A DNA stretch of 64,000 nucleotides from Motilimonas cestriensis (GCF_021295315.1 NZ_JAIMJA010000002.1:124001-188000); one strand, 5' to 3'; shown: positions 16,596 through 27,092, numbered from the stretch's first letter. Numbers and translations: made by a program. Notes: generated by a model not told the origin, from the letters alone.

Positions 16596-17578
16596 CAAAT
16601 ATTCAATGGGGCATCATCGGCACCGGTAACATCGCCCACCAGTTTGCCAACGCACTGCAGCAGCTTGATGAAACAACCTTACTTGCTGTTACTTCTCGTC
16701 AACTTAGCTCAGCCAAAAAATTCGCCGATGAGTTCGCTATTGCAAGCGCTTTTGACACATTAGATACAATGCTAGCTCAGCCGGAATTAGATGCTGTCTA
16801 TATCGCAACGCCTCACCCCCAACATTTCGCGCAGGCCAAAGCTTGCTTATTAGCGGGTAAATCGGTGTTGTGTGAAAAGCCAATGACATTAAATAAAGCT
16901 CAGTCTGAAGAGTTAGTGGCACTAGCGCGCAAACAGGGTGTGTTTTTGATGGAAGCCATGCTTATCCCCCTATTCCCTGCCATCGCCAAATTACAACAGC
17001 TTATCGAGCAAGGCACTTTGGGCGAAATAAAAGGTATTCAAGCCAGCATGGGCTTTAACGCACCAAGAGATTGGAGCAGTAGAATATTTAACCCTGAATT
17101 AGCAGGCGGTGCGCTGTTAGATATCGGTATTTACCCCCTTACTTTCGCTTATATGATCGCCCAATCAGCTCCGCTCTCGATACAAAGCCAAGTTGAAAAA
17201 GCGGTCACCGGCGTTGACTTACAGTCGAGCATCGCATTGAACTATAGCTCAGGCATTATTGCCAATTTATCCTGCAGTGTCGGTCACTACTTGCCTTGTA
17301 CGGCTTGTGTCTTTGGCGATAAAACATGGGCAGAGGTAGTCAATTTTAGCTTTGGCCCTAGCCAAGTCATCATCAGAGATCAAATGGGAGAACAGCTCGA
17401 AGTGATTAATTGCGCCACCGAGCACAGCAGTTATTACCTTGAAGCGAAACACGTTAATGAGTGCTTGCGCGCTGGCTTGACTGAAAGTCCACTGGTTCCC
17501 CATCAGCAAACCTTAGCGGTGCTAGACATGATGGATAGCCTCAGGGCCCAATGGCAACTTACCTACCCAGGTGAATAA
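16592..17578 (+). CDS. Gfo/Idh/MocA-family oxidoreductase
   Basis: A 328-residue NAD(P)-dependent dehydrogenase. The N-terminal Rossmann fold begins WGIIGTGNIAHQFANALQQ with the GxGxxA-like turn (residues 5-23), followed by AVYIATPHPQH and the signature SVLCEKPMTLNKAQ (about residues 91-104), in which the EKP lysine is catalytic. The C-terminal domain has GGALLDIGIYPLTFAYMI. Substrates in this family are sugars, inositols or dihydrodiols; the sequence most resembles the general dihydrodiol/xylose dehydrogenase-like group. It is translationally coupled to the TetR gene. Confidence 0.9.
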   Translation: MTNIQWGIIGTGNIAHQFANALQQLDETTLLAVTSRQLSSAKKFADEFAIASAFDTLDTMLAQPELDAVYIATPHPQHFAQAKACLLAGKSVLCEKPMTLNKAQSEELVALARKQGVFLMEAMLIPLFPAIAKLQQLIEQGTLGEIKGIQASMGFNAPRDWSSRIFNPELAGGALLDIGIYPLTFAYMIAQSAPLSIQSQVEKAVTGVDLQSSIALNYSSGIIANLSCSVGHYLPCTACVFGDKTWAEVVNFSFGPSQVIIRDQMGEQLEVINCATEHSSYYLEAKHVNECLRAGLTESPLVPHQQTLAVLDMMDSLRAQWQLTYPGE

Positions 17579-17742
17579 GAGTGTATAAAACTCATGGTTA
17601 AAAACATATGCAAAAACAATTAAAACGATAAAAGTAAACGTAGCTCACAAGTGCAGTTCAAACTATGTGCCTGAACGGCAGAATAAGGCAAAAAGTAAGT
17701 ATTTAGTATGGGTCATATTTATAATTTATAACCATCTCATAC

Positions 17743-18045
17743 ATGGATGAAATAGTATTAGAAATGAAAATGGATTATTTCAAATTTGGCCTGTTCACCC
17801 TTTGGTACTTGTTGGTTGTTTTACTTAATCAAACACTCACGGTGCCGCTGGTGCTTAATTTTTATTTATATGGCCTGCCACTAATACTAGGTTTTATCTT
17901 AGGCGGCAAAGAAGATAGCCTAGAGAAAGTCGATTTAACGTTAGATGAGCTGAAACAGCTGAGAAGAAAAGAGCTCATCTACAAAACAGCTGGCGCCTTG
18001 GTGCTAACTGGGACGCTAGGCTTTTTTGCATTTAGTGTCGCTTAA
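17743..18045 (+). CDS. Small two- to three-helix membrane protein
   Basis: A 100-residue protein with hydrophobic segments FGLFTLWYLLVVLLNQTL, LNFYLYGLPLILGFILGG and a C-terminal GALVLTGTLGFFAF, separated by a charged, probably helical stretch (KEDSLEKVDLTLDELKQLRR). I do not recognise the family. Start is the ATG at 17743, though one eight codons later would leave the helices intact. Its end lies close to the convergent TfoX-domain gene. Confidence 0.6.
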   Translation: MDEIVLEMKMDYFKFGLFTLWYLLVVLLNQTLTVPLVLNFYLYGLPLILGFILGGKEDSLEKVDLTLDELKQLRRKELIYKTAGALVLTGTLGFFAFSVA

Positions 18046-18061
18046 CCTTGTCATTCTAATA

Positions 18062-18373
18062 TTACTTTCTCGCCAATAGCTGCAGCTGTTTGCCCTCATC
18101 AGCAAACAGCGGTTCGAGTTGTTGCAACCCTTCCAGCGCCATCACCAACTCGGCTCTTTGTGTCTTGGCAATGGTTAGCCAGTGTTCACCTTCCAATGCA
18201 CCAACCAAGGCATAAAGCAAATTTAAGCTTGGCGTCTTACCTTGGTGCTGCGATACCTTAATAAACGCTTTGATAGCCCCCAGCTGGCGTAAAACTGTGA
18301 TGCTATCGACACCAGCCGCCACTAACATTTGCTCTGATTTTGGCCCTAGACCAGGTAAATTACGTAATTTCAT
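18062..18373 (-). CDS. TfoX C-terminal-domain protein
   Basis: A 103-residue protein matching the C-terminal domain of TfoX/Sxy competence proteins: LRNLPGLGPKSEQMLVAAGV (residues 3-22) followed by DSITVLRQLGAIKAF, a helix-hairpin-helix-like segment. The N-terminal TfoX domain is absent, as in many stand-alone relatives whose job is not known. The C-terminal half (LNLLYALVGALEGEHWLTI) is typical. The ATG at 18373 gives the natural family start; a TTG 13 codons upstream is possible. Confidence 0.82.
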   Translation of the reverse strand: MKLRNLPGLGPKSEQMLVAAGVDSITVLRQLGAIKAFIKVSQHQGKTPSLNLLYALVGALEGEHWLTIAKTQRAELVMALEGLQQLEPLFADEGKQLQLLARK

Positions 18374-18493
18374 ACCAGATAAAACCTCTTGCCCTAGATA
18401 CAGAATAAGCAACTCATCATTTTAGCCAGTATACCCAATCAACATAGAGATGCTTGATTTCAGCATCTTCAAGTTGATTGGGGATATACAGCA

Positions 18494-18520
18494 AACAAAA
18501 AACCAGCCCGCAGGCTGGTT
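18494..18520 (-). terminator. Rho-independent terminator of the fasciclin gene
   Basis: On the minus strand AACCAGCC-tgc-GGGCTGGTT runs directly into TTTTTTG, a strong stem with a T-run about 70 bases after the fasciclin stop codon. Confidence 0.8.
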
Positions 18521-18588
18521 CATGGAGTAGGTATAACATATTCAGTGCGCTGCAAACATTACAGTCACGCAACTGAGAATTGGAATCT

Positions 18589-19086
18589 TTATTTTGGCAT
18601 AATAACCGAGTCAATTACGTGGATCACGCCATTGCTCGCTTTAACATCAGTCATAACGACATTGGCATTATCAACTTGTACTGCACCATCTTTCACGGTA
18701 ATCATCACTTTTTGACCTTGTACCGTTTCTGCGCTGTCTAGCTTAACAACATCCGCCGCCATGACTTTTCCAGCAACCACATGGTAGGTAAGAATAGACA
18801 CTAGTTTGTCTTTGTTCTCAGGTTTGAGCAGCATTTCAACGGTGCCTTCAGGCAATTTTGCAAAGGCCTCATCTGTCGGAGCGAAAACCGTGAACGGACC
18901 ATCACCTTTCAACGTATCCACAAGCCCTGCTGCTTTAACTGCTGCAACCAAGGTGTTAAAAGAGCCATTGCTTGCTGCCACATCAACGATGTCTTTTTTC
19001 ATACCATGATGATCGGCATGAGCAGTTGCGACAAAAGCAAAGCTTGCCAAAACCAACGTGAAACTCGCACAAATTTTCTTAAACAT
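18589..19086 (-). CDS. Secreted fasciclin (FAS1) domain protein
   Basis: A 165-residue exported protein. Residues 1-24 are a signal peptide ([20 protein letters not shown], cleavage near THA-DHH). The remainder is one FAS1 domain: [19 protein letters not shown], the H1 box [19 protein letters not shown] (about residues 61-79), the YH motif [15 protein letters not shown] and the H2-type end [19 protein letters not shown]1 domains mediate cell-surface or matrix adhesion. The gene is alone and ends at a strong terminator. Confidence 0.93.
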   Translation of the reverse strand: MFKKICASFTLVLASFAFVATAHADHHGMKKDIVDVAASNGSFNTLVAAVKAAGLVDTLKGDGPFTVFAPTDEAFAKLPEGTVEMLLKPENKDKLVSILTYHVVAGKVMAADVVKLDSAETVQGQKVMITVKDGAVQVDNANVVMTDVKASNGVIHVIDSVIMPK

Positions 19087-20608
<1,522 letters not shown>

Positions 20609-20635
20609 CTGCACTTTGCTAATTGTCAAATAAGT

Positions 20636-20662
20636 GCTGACCCGTTGTTATTTCGGGTCAGC
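20636..20662 (+). other. Hairpin between frmA and fghA
   Basis: Perfect 8-bp arms GCTGACCC / GGGTCAGC with an 11-base loop, 19 bases before the fghA start. There is no T-run, so it may be an RNA-processing or stability element rather than a terminator. Confidence 0.6.
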
Positions 20663-20681
20663 ATCACAAAAAGAGGACGCC

Positions 20682-21545
20682 ATGAGCTCAAACGCCCCAT
20701 CAACTCAGCTAGCGCAATTAAGCCAAGCCAAAGTCGCGGGTGGCTGGCATCAGCAATATCAACACCCAGCCAGCACCACCGCATGTAACATGCGCTTTGC
20801 CATCTTCTTGCCACCCAATGCCAGTGCAGCTAACAAGGTGCCGGTATTGTACTGGCTATCAGGACTCACCTGCAGCGATGAAAATTTCATGCAAAAAGCC
20901 GGCGCCTTTAAAATGGCCGCCCAGCTCGGCATGGCGATCGTCGCCCCTGATACTAGCCCGCGCGGTGATGAGGTGCCAGATGCGCCCGATGGCGCTTATG
21001 ACTTAGGCTTAGGCGCGGGGTTTTACCTCAACGCCACTCAAGCGCCGTGGCAGCGCCATTATCAAATGTATGATTACATAGTGCATGAGCTCCCCCCATT
21101 GATTGAAGCTCATTTTCCCGTCACCACACAACGCGCCATTTCAGGTCATAGTATGGGTGGGCACGGCGCCTTAACCATTGCCCTGAAAAATCCGCAGCGC
21201 TACACCTCAGTATCGGCCTTTAGCCCGATCTGTCATCCAAGCAATTGCCCTTGGGGACAAAAAGCCTTTAGTCATTACTTAGGGGAGGATAAAGCAAGCT
21301 GGCTGGAATATGATGCAGCTGAATTACTCAAGGCCAATAAAACCGAGCTGTCGATATTAGTTGACCAAGGCGACGCCGATAACTTTTTAGCCGAGCAACT
21401 CAACCCGCAAAGCTTAGTCGATGCCGCGGCGGTATCAGGCAGTGCGCTCACCTTAAGAATGCAGCCGGGATATGATCACAGCTACTTTTTTATCTCGAGC
21501 TTTATTGATGAGCACTTAGCGTTTCATGCTAAGTATTTAGCATAA
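20682..21545 (+). CDS. fghA: S-formylglutathione hydrolase
   Basis: A 287-residue alpha/beta hydrolase that splits S-formylglutathione into formate and glutathione, completing glutathione-dependent formaldehyde removal. The nucleophile elbow is [11 protein letters not shown] (about residues 147-157), the acidic residue lies in [12 protein letters not shown], and the catalytic histidine in GYDHSYFFI. The oxyanion region [14 protein letters not shown] near residues 51-64 is also typical. The ATG at 20682 has AGAGGA four bases upstream. It forms an operon with frmA. The formate made could leave through the FNT channel encoded at 11123, an inference from pathway logic only. Confidence 0.96.
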   Translation: MSSNAPSTQLAQLSQAKVAGGWHQQYQHPASTTACNMRFAIFLPPNASAANKVPVLYWLSGLTCSDENFMQKAGAFKMAAQLGMAIVAPDTSPRGDEVPDAPDGAYDLGLGAGFYLNATQAPWQRHYQMYDYIVHELPPLIEAHFPVTTQRAISGHSMGGHGALTIALKNPQRYTSVSAFSPICHPSNCPWGQKAFSHYLGEDKASWLEYDAAELLKANKTELSILVDQGDADNFLAEQLNPQSLVDAAAVSGSALTLRMQPGYDHSYFFISSFIDEHLAFHAKYLA

Positions 21546-21553
21546 ATGAGACA

Positions 21554-21578
21554 GGCCATTAAGTTGTACTTAATGGCC
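21554..21578 (+). terminator. Hairpin after fghA
   Basis: Perfect 10-bp arms GGCCATTAAG / CTTAATGGCC around a five-base loop, eight bases after the fghA stop. No T-run follows, so Rho-independent termination is not certain. Confidence 0.55.
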
Positions 21579-21686
21579 GTGCAGTTCAATCAAACTTGCC
21601 TGAACTCAGGGCACTCACTTTAAACTTAAAGCCTTGGTGAAATGGGTACTCCCTCTGCTCCAACAACACTAGCAAACCCATGAGCT

Positions 21687-22385
21687 TTATTGGAGTTCGT
21701 TTAATTCTTGGCTCGGCACAATCCTACGGCTATCTAGTAACCGCTCATTACCAATGACAAATATAATCCCCTCTTGCCAATCCTGCGGGGGCGTAAATAC
21801 CACTTCGCCATTAAAAATAATGCGCCCAGCAGCACTCAACTTCCCAGTATCTTTCAACTCCCCTAGCCCCCAAGAAGGTGAGTCAGGATAGGGATTTGGC
21901 TTGACCTTAACATTATTTGAGGTGCCATCAAGTGCCCCCGGCAAGGCATGTACGACTAGCTGAGCAAATAAGCGCTCATCCCTTTTTATCACTTTAACGT
22001 CGATCAGCGAAAGAGGCCTTTTCGGATCATGAAGCGGGCGACTCTGTGGGTCGGATTCATAGCTTTCTTGCACTCTTACATCGACTTTAAATTGGTTATA
22101 AAGCATAAACATATTTACTAGAAAAAAATTTATACCTACTGAAACGAATGCAGCAAGAAAAAAATGAGATAAACGCTGCTGCTCAACCAAGCCAGCCACG
22201 ACCAAAGCCGCGCCAAGTATTGTTGCGGGATAAAGCACAATAAGCCACATTCCTAACGCTATTCCAGAATGAAACCCATCCGTGATCTTCAATAGCTTAC
22301 CAAGCATACCTGTTACGATAAGCACATGAAAAAGGGTAGCGATCGCTAAAGTCACCCCAATAACCATTGACCACTGTATTTTCAT
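21687..22385 (-). CDS. Uncharacterised membrane protein
   Basis: A 232-residue protein with three or four hydrophobic helices in the first half (MVIGVTLAIATLFHVLIVTG, ALGMWLIVLYPATILGAALV, FFLAAFVSVGINFFLVNMFM) and a soluble C-terminal half of about 125 residues rich in beta-type sequence (ERLFAQLVVHALPGALDGTS, AAGRIIFNGEVVFTPPQDW). No known family is recognised. The gene stands alone with no clear operon partner. Confidence 0.65.
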   Translation of the reverse strand: MKIQWSMVIGVTLAIATLFHVLIVTGMLGKLLKITDGFHSGIALGMWLIVLYPATILGAALVVAGLVEQQRLSHFFLAAFVSVGINFFLVNMFMLYNQFKVDVRVQESYESDPQSRPLHDPKRPLSLIDVKVIKRDERLFAQLVVHALPGALDGTSNNVKVKPNPYPDSPSWGLGELKDTGKLSAAGRIIFNGEVVFTPPQDWQEGIIFVIGNERLLDSRRIVPSQELNELQ

Positions 22386-22586
22386 ATAATCCCAAATATG
22401 CTGTTAAACAAAAGCAAACTCGCCAAATCTGCACAACCTAAGCTTGCTCAAAGAATGGCAAGCGACTGCCCTCTACTTCCAAACTTTATCAAAAATAAAT
22501 ACGTAACAATACTGATTCGCACCTCGACATAGATAAATCAAATAGATAACCTACCAAGCCAACTATGCACTGATGAGGATTTTTTT

Positions 22587-24086
22587 ATGCGCAATATAGT
22601 TTCGGCTTTGTTTCTATCTAGTGTCAGCGGCTTGGCCTTAGCCAATAATGGCCAATTTGTTATTGCCAAACACGAGCTTGGCACATCACTGGCAACAACA
22701 CAGTATTCCTATGTGCCCGTTGAGATACACGCCGATACCTCTGGCAAAAACTATACCACCCTCAGTGGGGCTTACGCCTCATATGTGCAAGAAATAGACG
22801 GAAAACATGGCCTGCACTATCGCCACTGGCTAAACGAAGTGAAAGCAAAGCTGACGGCTGCGGGCTACCAAATTAACCTTGAATGCGCAGAGCAATGCAG
22901 TACCAAACCCTATCGAGCCAAAATTGATGATAACTTCCGATATGACGGTTTATACAAAGTTGGTTATACCAACGCGAAAAAAAATCAATTTGGCTATATC
23001 ACTGCGGTTAAAGGCAGCGCAGACCAGCAAGAGGCTGTCATTGTTTTCGCAAAACAAGGCTATAAAGACGCGTTATTACTCGCCTATGAGCAGATCTCTA
23101 GCACGCCAATGCCAAGTGCAGGGGTAAAGGTAGATAATAACTTTACTATTAAACCGATAGATTTTTCACAGCTTAAACCCGCCAAAAAAGATGCAAATGG
23201 CGCGGTAGACCACCCCATGCTGACACGTTTTCCCGGCAGTTATCTTGTTTGGTCTAGTCGCAATGATTTTGAACCTTACCCGTTAATTACCGGACCTTAC
23301 AAGAAGAAGATCCCGACGAAAACCGTGGAAGGTAAAGTGACAACACTAAACTACCGAATTGATAAACATGTTGGCCCTTACGCGGTGCACAAAAATTATA
23401 TGAATGCTTTATTAGATAATGACTTCCAAATCATTTTTGAGTGCTCGGCAACAACCTGCGGCAACATGATCCTGCGTGACAACTTGAAAAACACAGTGTT
23501 TGCCAAAAATCACAAGTCTGACATCTACAACATGGATAAAAAAAGTCACTTTTACCTGTTCACAGCAGAGAAACAAACACCCGAAGGAAAGATTTATACC
23601 TCAATGTATAGCTACCAAAACAGTGGTAAATACGAAGTTGAATTTGTTGCTGACATCATTGAAGAAAAATCAGTAAGCCAAGCCGATCTCAATATTGATA
23701 GCGATAGCTTAACGAAAGAAATTGCCGCTAAAGGCAGTGTTTCTTTGTATGGGATAGAATTTGATTTTAATAAACACACCATTAAAGAAAGCTCAACGCC
23801 ACAGCTAAACGAGATAGCCGATTTTCTAAAAAAACAAGATCAAATTACCTTGTACGTGGTTGGTCACACTGACAATAAAGGTGCATTTGACTATAACCAA
23901 GGCCTGGCACAAAAACGCGCGGCAGAAGTGGTGAAAGTGCTGACACAAAACTACCAGATAAAACCCTCGCGGTTACATCCTGTCGGCGTTGGCCCTGTCG
24001 CGCCCAAAGCAGCGAATGACAGCGATAGCAACATGCAAAAAAATCGCCGAGTAGAACTGGTACTGAAGTCACCACTCGCGATTTAA
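22587..24086 (+). CDS. OmpA-family protein with two DUF4892-like modules
   Basis: A 499-residue exported protein: signal peptide (MRNIVSALFLSSVSGLALA), then two related modules and a C-terminal OmpA domain. Module 2 (about residues 210-360) matches DUF4892: HPMLTRFPGSYLVWSS, a GKVTTLNYRID segment, NDFQIIFECSATTCGNMIL. Module 1 (about 25-190) shows the same plan more weakly, with AGYQINLECAEQCS in the equivalent place. The OmpA domain (about 385-495) has FDFNKHTIKESSTPQLNEIA, VVGHTDNKGAFDYNQGLAQK and KNRRVEL, the residues that hold diaminopimelate in peptidoglycan. It probably bridges envelope and wall; partner unknown. Confidence 0.88.
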   Translation: MRNIVSALFLSSVSGLALANNGQFVIAKHELGTSLATTQYSYVPVEIHADTSGKNYTTLSGAYASYVQEIDGKHGLHYRHWLNEVKAKLTAAGYQINLECAEQCSTKPYRAKIDDNFRYDGLYKVGYTNAKKNQFGYITAVKGSADQQEAVIVFAKQGYKDALLLAYEQISSTPMPSAGVKVDNNFTIKPIDFSQLKPAKKDANGAVDHPMLTRFPGSYLVWSSRNDFEPYPLITGPYKKKIPTKTVEGKVTTLNYRIDKHVGPYAVHKNYMNALLDNDFQIIFECSATTCGNMILRDNLKNTVFAKNHKSDIYNMDKKSHFYLFTAEKQTPEGKIYTSMYSYQNSGKYEVEFVADIIEEKSVSQADLNIDSDSLTKEIAAKGSVSLYGIEFDFNKHTIKESSTPQLNEIADFLKKQDQITLYVVGHTDNKGAFDYNQGLAQKRAAEVVKVLTQNYQIKPSRLHPVGVGPVAPKAANDSDSNMQKNRRVELVLKSPLAI

Positions 24087-24104
24087 TCGCGTCGGCATAG
24101 TTGC

Positions 24105-24165
24105 GCAACCTACCTTGTCGTTAATGGCATGCAAGCCTGATACATCACGGTAGGTTGCTTGTTTT
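24105..24165 (+). terminator. Probable terminator of the OmpA-family gene
   Basis: Perfect 10-bp arms GCAACCTACC (24105-24114) and GGTAGGTTGC (24149-24158), the loop holding a smaller GGC/GCC stem, followed by TTGTTTTCT. Confidence 0.6.
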
Positions 24166-24489
24166 CTAGCGCTGGCAATCCACTTAAAAGGCATCGTTTA
24201 TTGCGCCAGCAGATAGACAAAGCAGTTTATTGGTTTAGTTATCGGTTGTGTTCATGAGATGACCCCAGCAAGCACCATCAAAATGAGGGGATAACTTGAG
24301 TATTATATGTAATATTAAAGGTCGGTCACACTCTACAGCGCAGCGGCTTCATTCAACACGGCATTTAAACACAATTAACACAGTGAGTTCAGCTTGGTTA
24401 CTCAACATTATTTCCCGCTTGCTCATGCGGGCTACATTGCAGTTTGTATGTAGATAAATATACTAAAATCGTCAAAATAGGTCTTTATA
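24166..24489. other. Intergenic region, about 320 bases
   Basis: No gene seen. Near the end is a short GC hairpin CCCGC / GCGGG at 24415-24432. It would carry the promoter of the coiled-coil protein gene at 24490. Confidence 0.35.
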
Positions 24490-25065
24490 ATGAAAGTTCA
24501 TATTTATCAACAACATCCTAATGCAAACCCAGATAAAGGTTTGAGTATCCATAGCGATAGTGACAAAAATGTTAAAACGAATGTCTCAACGCCTCAGTCT
24601 CATGTTGCAGAACGTGAGGAGACAAAAGTTAGCTTATCCTCTGAAGCATTAACAATACTTGATATTGATAAAAAACAAAGTAAAAAGACCTTTGAGCAGA
24701 AAGAAATAGAATATGGGTTAGCCAAACAACAGTATGAGGAAAAGGTAAACAACCTACCTGTTGATTACAGGAAAATGAAACAGGTAAAAGATAGGCTTGC
24801 CGAAGAAATAAAAATATTGAAAGCTGAAGTATCGAAAATAAAACAGTCAAATACACTCAATAAAGAGAAAAAAGAACAAGAAATAACGGCACTCGAACAA
24901 CAGATAGCCAGTAAAAGTTTGACTGTAATTGAAATAAGCGAAGAATTTGCCCAAAAGCTCAAAGAACAAGAGCGAAGTAAACAAATTTCTCCTGAAAGTG
25001 CGGCTGATATGCTGAAAACCTTCCACTCTTCTCCACCAAAAGCTCCTGAAGAAAAGAGACTGTAA
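24490..25065 (+). CDS. Uncharacterised coiled-coil protein
   Basis: A 191-residue hydrophilic protein, rich in Lys, Glu and Gln, with long heptad-like stretches (about residues 60-165: KQVKDRLAEEIKILKAEVSK and neighbours) that predict a coiled coil. No signal peptide. The N-terminal part is polar and probably disordered, then comes KVSLSSEALTILDID near residues 46-60. The base composition is visibly more AT-rich than the genes around it. I do not recognise a family. The organisation, a free N-terminus then VSLSSEA then coil, is loosely like the protein encoded at 62212. Confidence 0.6.
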   Translation: MKVHIYQQHPNANPDKGLSIHSDSDKNVKTNVSTPQSHVAEREETKVSLSSEALTILDIDKKQSKKTFEQKEIEYGLAKQQYEEKVNNLPVDYRKMKQVKDRLAEEIKILKAEVSKIKQSNTLNKEKKEQEITALEQQIASKSLTVIEISEEFAQKLKEQERSKQISPESAADMLKTFHSSPPKAPEEKRL

Positions 25066-25272
25066 ATAATTAATCATCAATGAATCAGGCAATTACATGA
25101 CATGTGAATCTAGCGGCGACATTGTAAAAGAAACATCATATAACCTATAGTCAATCAAGCTTATCTAAAATGCCCCCCCTCGAAACGCGACAAATTGAAC
25201 CGAGTGCAGATTAATATGGATAAAAACCATTGTGAGCTATTCTTTAAGAAGCGCTTTTAAGGGAGGCTGATA

Positions 25273-26022
25273 ATGGCCAAATATTATAGCCTGTTGCTAA
25301 CAATTTTTTTTGCCACCACCAGCTTTGCCCAAAAGATCGATCTGGTAACGTTGCAATACCCGCCCTACCAATACGAGTCAGCCGGAGAAGTAAAAGGCAT
25401 TGCGGTCGATATTGTTAAAGAAGCCTTTGGCCGCTTGGGCATTAAAGCTGAAATTAGAGTATTGCCTTGGTCTAGGGCCATTCGCTATATAGAGCAAGGA
25501 CAAGCAGATGCCATTTTTACTGCGTTTAAAACCCCTGAACGAGAAAAGTTTGCCGATTACTCTAATGAAATACTGCTTTGGCAAACCATTTCTTTGTTTG
25601 TTAGATCTGATTCTACCTTGGAATTTAATGGCGATTTGAAAACCCTCAGAGGAATGACTGTCGGCGTTGTTAAAGGTGTTAATTATGGCAAGTCGTGGGA
25701 TGCGGCAATGAATGAAGGTGTATTTAATAGCGTCGAGCTAAGTAATGAAGGCGAACAAAACATGCGTAAATTACTGGTTGGCCGAGTTCCCATCATTGTC
25801 AGTAATCGCTTTGGCGCTTATGCTAACGTGAACAAAACGGCCCAACTTAATGATATTCGTGAACTCAAGCCAGCCTTAGAGCATATTGCCAGTTATATTG
25901 CCTTTTCAAAAAAGCGTAACTTAGCACTAACGCGGGATCAATTTGACCAAACGCTAAAGCAGATGAAGCAAGATGGTAGCTATCAAAGGATCATTAGCAC
26001 CTACTATAATGAGTTTCGCTAA
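25273..26022 (+). CDS. Periplasmic solute-binding protein (SBP_bac_3 type)
   Basis: A 249-residue exported protein: signal peptide MAKYYSLLLTIFFATTSFA, then a cluster-3 amino-acid-type binding fold. Typical blocks are LVTLQYPPYQYESAGEVKGI (about 24-43), VKEAFGRLGIKAEIRVLPWS, the AIRYIEQGQADAIFTAF segment and LRGMTVGVVKGVNYG. It lacks a neighbouring ABC permease, so it may work as a stand-alone receptor or with a distant transporter. A second protein of the same build is encoded at 53835. The start is fixed by GGGAGG six bases before the ATG. Confidence 0.87.
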   Translation: MAKYYSLLLTIFFATTSFAQKIDLVTLQYPPYQYESAGEVKGIAVDIVKEAFGRLGIKAEIRVLPWSRAIRYIEQGQADAIFTAFKTPEREKFADYSNEILLWQTISLFVRSDSTLEFNGDLKTLRGMTVGVVKGVNYGKSWDAAMNEGVFNSVELSNEGEQNMRKLLVGRVPIIVSNRFGAYANVNKTAQLNDIRELKPALEHIASYIAFSKKRNLALTRDQFDQTLKQMKQDGSYQRIISTYYNEFR

Positions 26023-26036
26023 CTAGCACTCGCCCA

Positions 26037-26315
26037 TTATTCTAACGAGTCAGTTAAAGCTGCCAATACTTGCGTGACGATACGTTGGTGATTTTGCGGC
26101 CTAGACTGATGCCCAATTTCTTGGCAAAGAATCGCCTCTCCCTCTGAAGTAAGTATTTTTATACCTTGCTTTGTACAAACAGCAAAGGCACTAAATTCTG
26201 TTGCATTGTTTATTTTTGTTAGCTTTAACCTTGGAAGAGCAGATAGTAATTTGGCTGGTTTTAGTACCTGATTGTGATCCTTGAAGGCTATGAACTTGCA
26301 ATGGCTCTTGATCAC
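26037..26315 (-). CDS. Hypothetical small protein
   Basis: An open frame of 92 codons starting at GTG. The middle (SALPRLKLTKINNATEFSAF, VCTKQGIKILTSEGEAILCQ) looks protein-like and the frame fills most of the gap between two genes. However, the only start codon lies in a hairpin arm, there is no clear ribosome site, and no family is recognised. It could be read through from the hsp20 gene upstream. Confidence 0.35.
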   Translation of the reverse strand: MIKSHCKFIAFKDHNQVLKPAKLLSALPRLKLTKINNATEFSAFAVCTKQGIKILTSEGEAILCQEIGHQSRPQNHQRIVTQVLAALTDSLE

Positions 26316-26336
26316 GGTGACTTGTGATCAAGAGCC
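26303..26336 (-). terminator. Hairpin after the hsp20 gene
   Basis: Perfect 13-bp arms GGCTCTTGATCAC / GTGATCAAGAGCC with an 8-base loop, about 27 bases after the hsp20 stop. There is no following T-run, so it may be an mRNA-stabilising stem. Confidence 0.55.
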
Positions 26337-26362
26337 AGGCTTACGGAGCCTTAATAACAACA

Positions 26363-26830
26363 TTAAGCAGCATTATCTTTGCCTTCAGCAGTATGCTCTA
26401 AAACAGGATGATGTTGGTTAATCACGATGGTTTTAGGCTTCATCGCTTCCGGGATTTCTTTCACTAAACTAATCATCAATAATCCGTTGCTCAGATCCGC
26501 TCCTGTTACTTTGACAAAGTCCGCCAAATTAAATTTACGTTCAAAACTGCGATTTGCGATACCTTGGTATAAATATTTACGCTCTTCCTTGTTAGGCTTT
26601 TTACCACAGATACTGAGTACATTCTTTTCAACCTGAATATCGAGTTCATCCTCTGTAAAACCCGCTACAGCAAGGGTTATCGCGTAACGATTTTCATCAA
26701 GCACTTCTATGTTGTAGGGCGGGTAGCCAACTGATGCGTGATCAGACGCTAGCGCATTATCAATTAACGCACCTAAGCGATCAAAGCCAATGCTGCTGCG
26801 GTAAAGTGGGGTTAAATCAACTGGGTTCAT
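26363..26830 (-). CDS. Small heat-shock protein Hsp20 (IbpA-like)
   Basis: A 155-residue alpha-crystallin-type chaperone that holds unfolding proteins until refolding machines act. The N-terminus (MNPVDLTPLYRSSIGFDRLG) is like IbpA/IbpB. The alpha-crystallin domain runs from about residue 38 to 125: YPPYNIEVLDENRYAITLAV, GFTEDELDIQVEKNVLSICG, ANRSFERKFNLADFVKV, and the closing SNGLLMISLVKEIPE. The ATG at 26830 has GGAGGA six bases upstream. A sigma-32-like promoter lies about 90 bases upstream. Confidence 0.94.
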   Translation of the reverse strand: MNPVDLTPLYRSSIGFDRLGALIDNALASDHASVGYPPYNIEVLDENRYAITLAVAGFTEDELDIQVEKNVLSICGKKPNKEERKYLYQGIANRSFERKFNLADFVKVTGADLSNGLLMISLVKEIPEAMKPKTIVINQHHPVLEHTAEGKDNAA

Positions 26831-26916
26831 AATACATCCTCCATTAGAAGCAATATAAAACAAAAGCAATTAATTTGAGGGAGTCTCATTAATTGAGCAT
26901 CTCTCCTCATCCATTT

Positions 26917-26944
26917 ATCTAGGGGCAAGTAAAACACTTTCAAG
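26917..26944 (-). promoter_or_regulatory. Heat-shock (sigma-32) promoter of hsp20
   Basis: On the minus strand CTTGAAA, a 12-base spacer and CCCCTAGAT are close to the sigma-32 consensus (CTTGAAA / CCCCATNT), located upstream of a heat-shock chaperone gene in the right orientation. Confidence 0.75.
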
Positions 26945-27092
26945 TATTTTTTTATCTTTTTTTCATCTCCCGCTAAGCGCATATTGCATACACATCTTGT
27001 GCGCTATTTCGCTTAGTAACTGAGCGTTACGATACTAAAAATACTGAACAAACGGTGAATATAAATACAAACGTAGCAATCGATAAAGAAGC

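Noticed and set aside
18417-18614. 65-codon frame downstream of the fasciclin gene
   Set aside because: It runs through the strong terminator stem and has no family resemblance.
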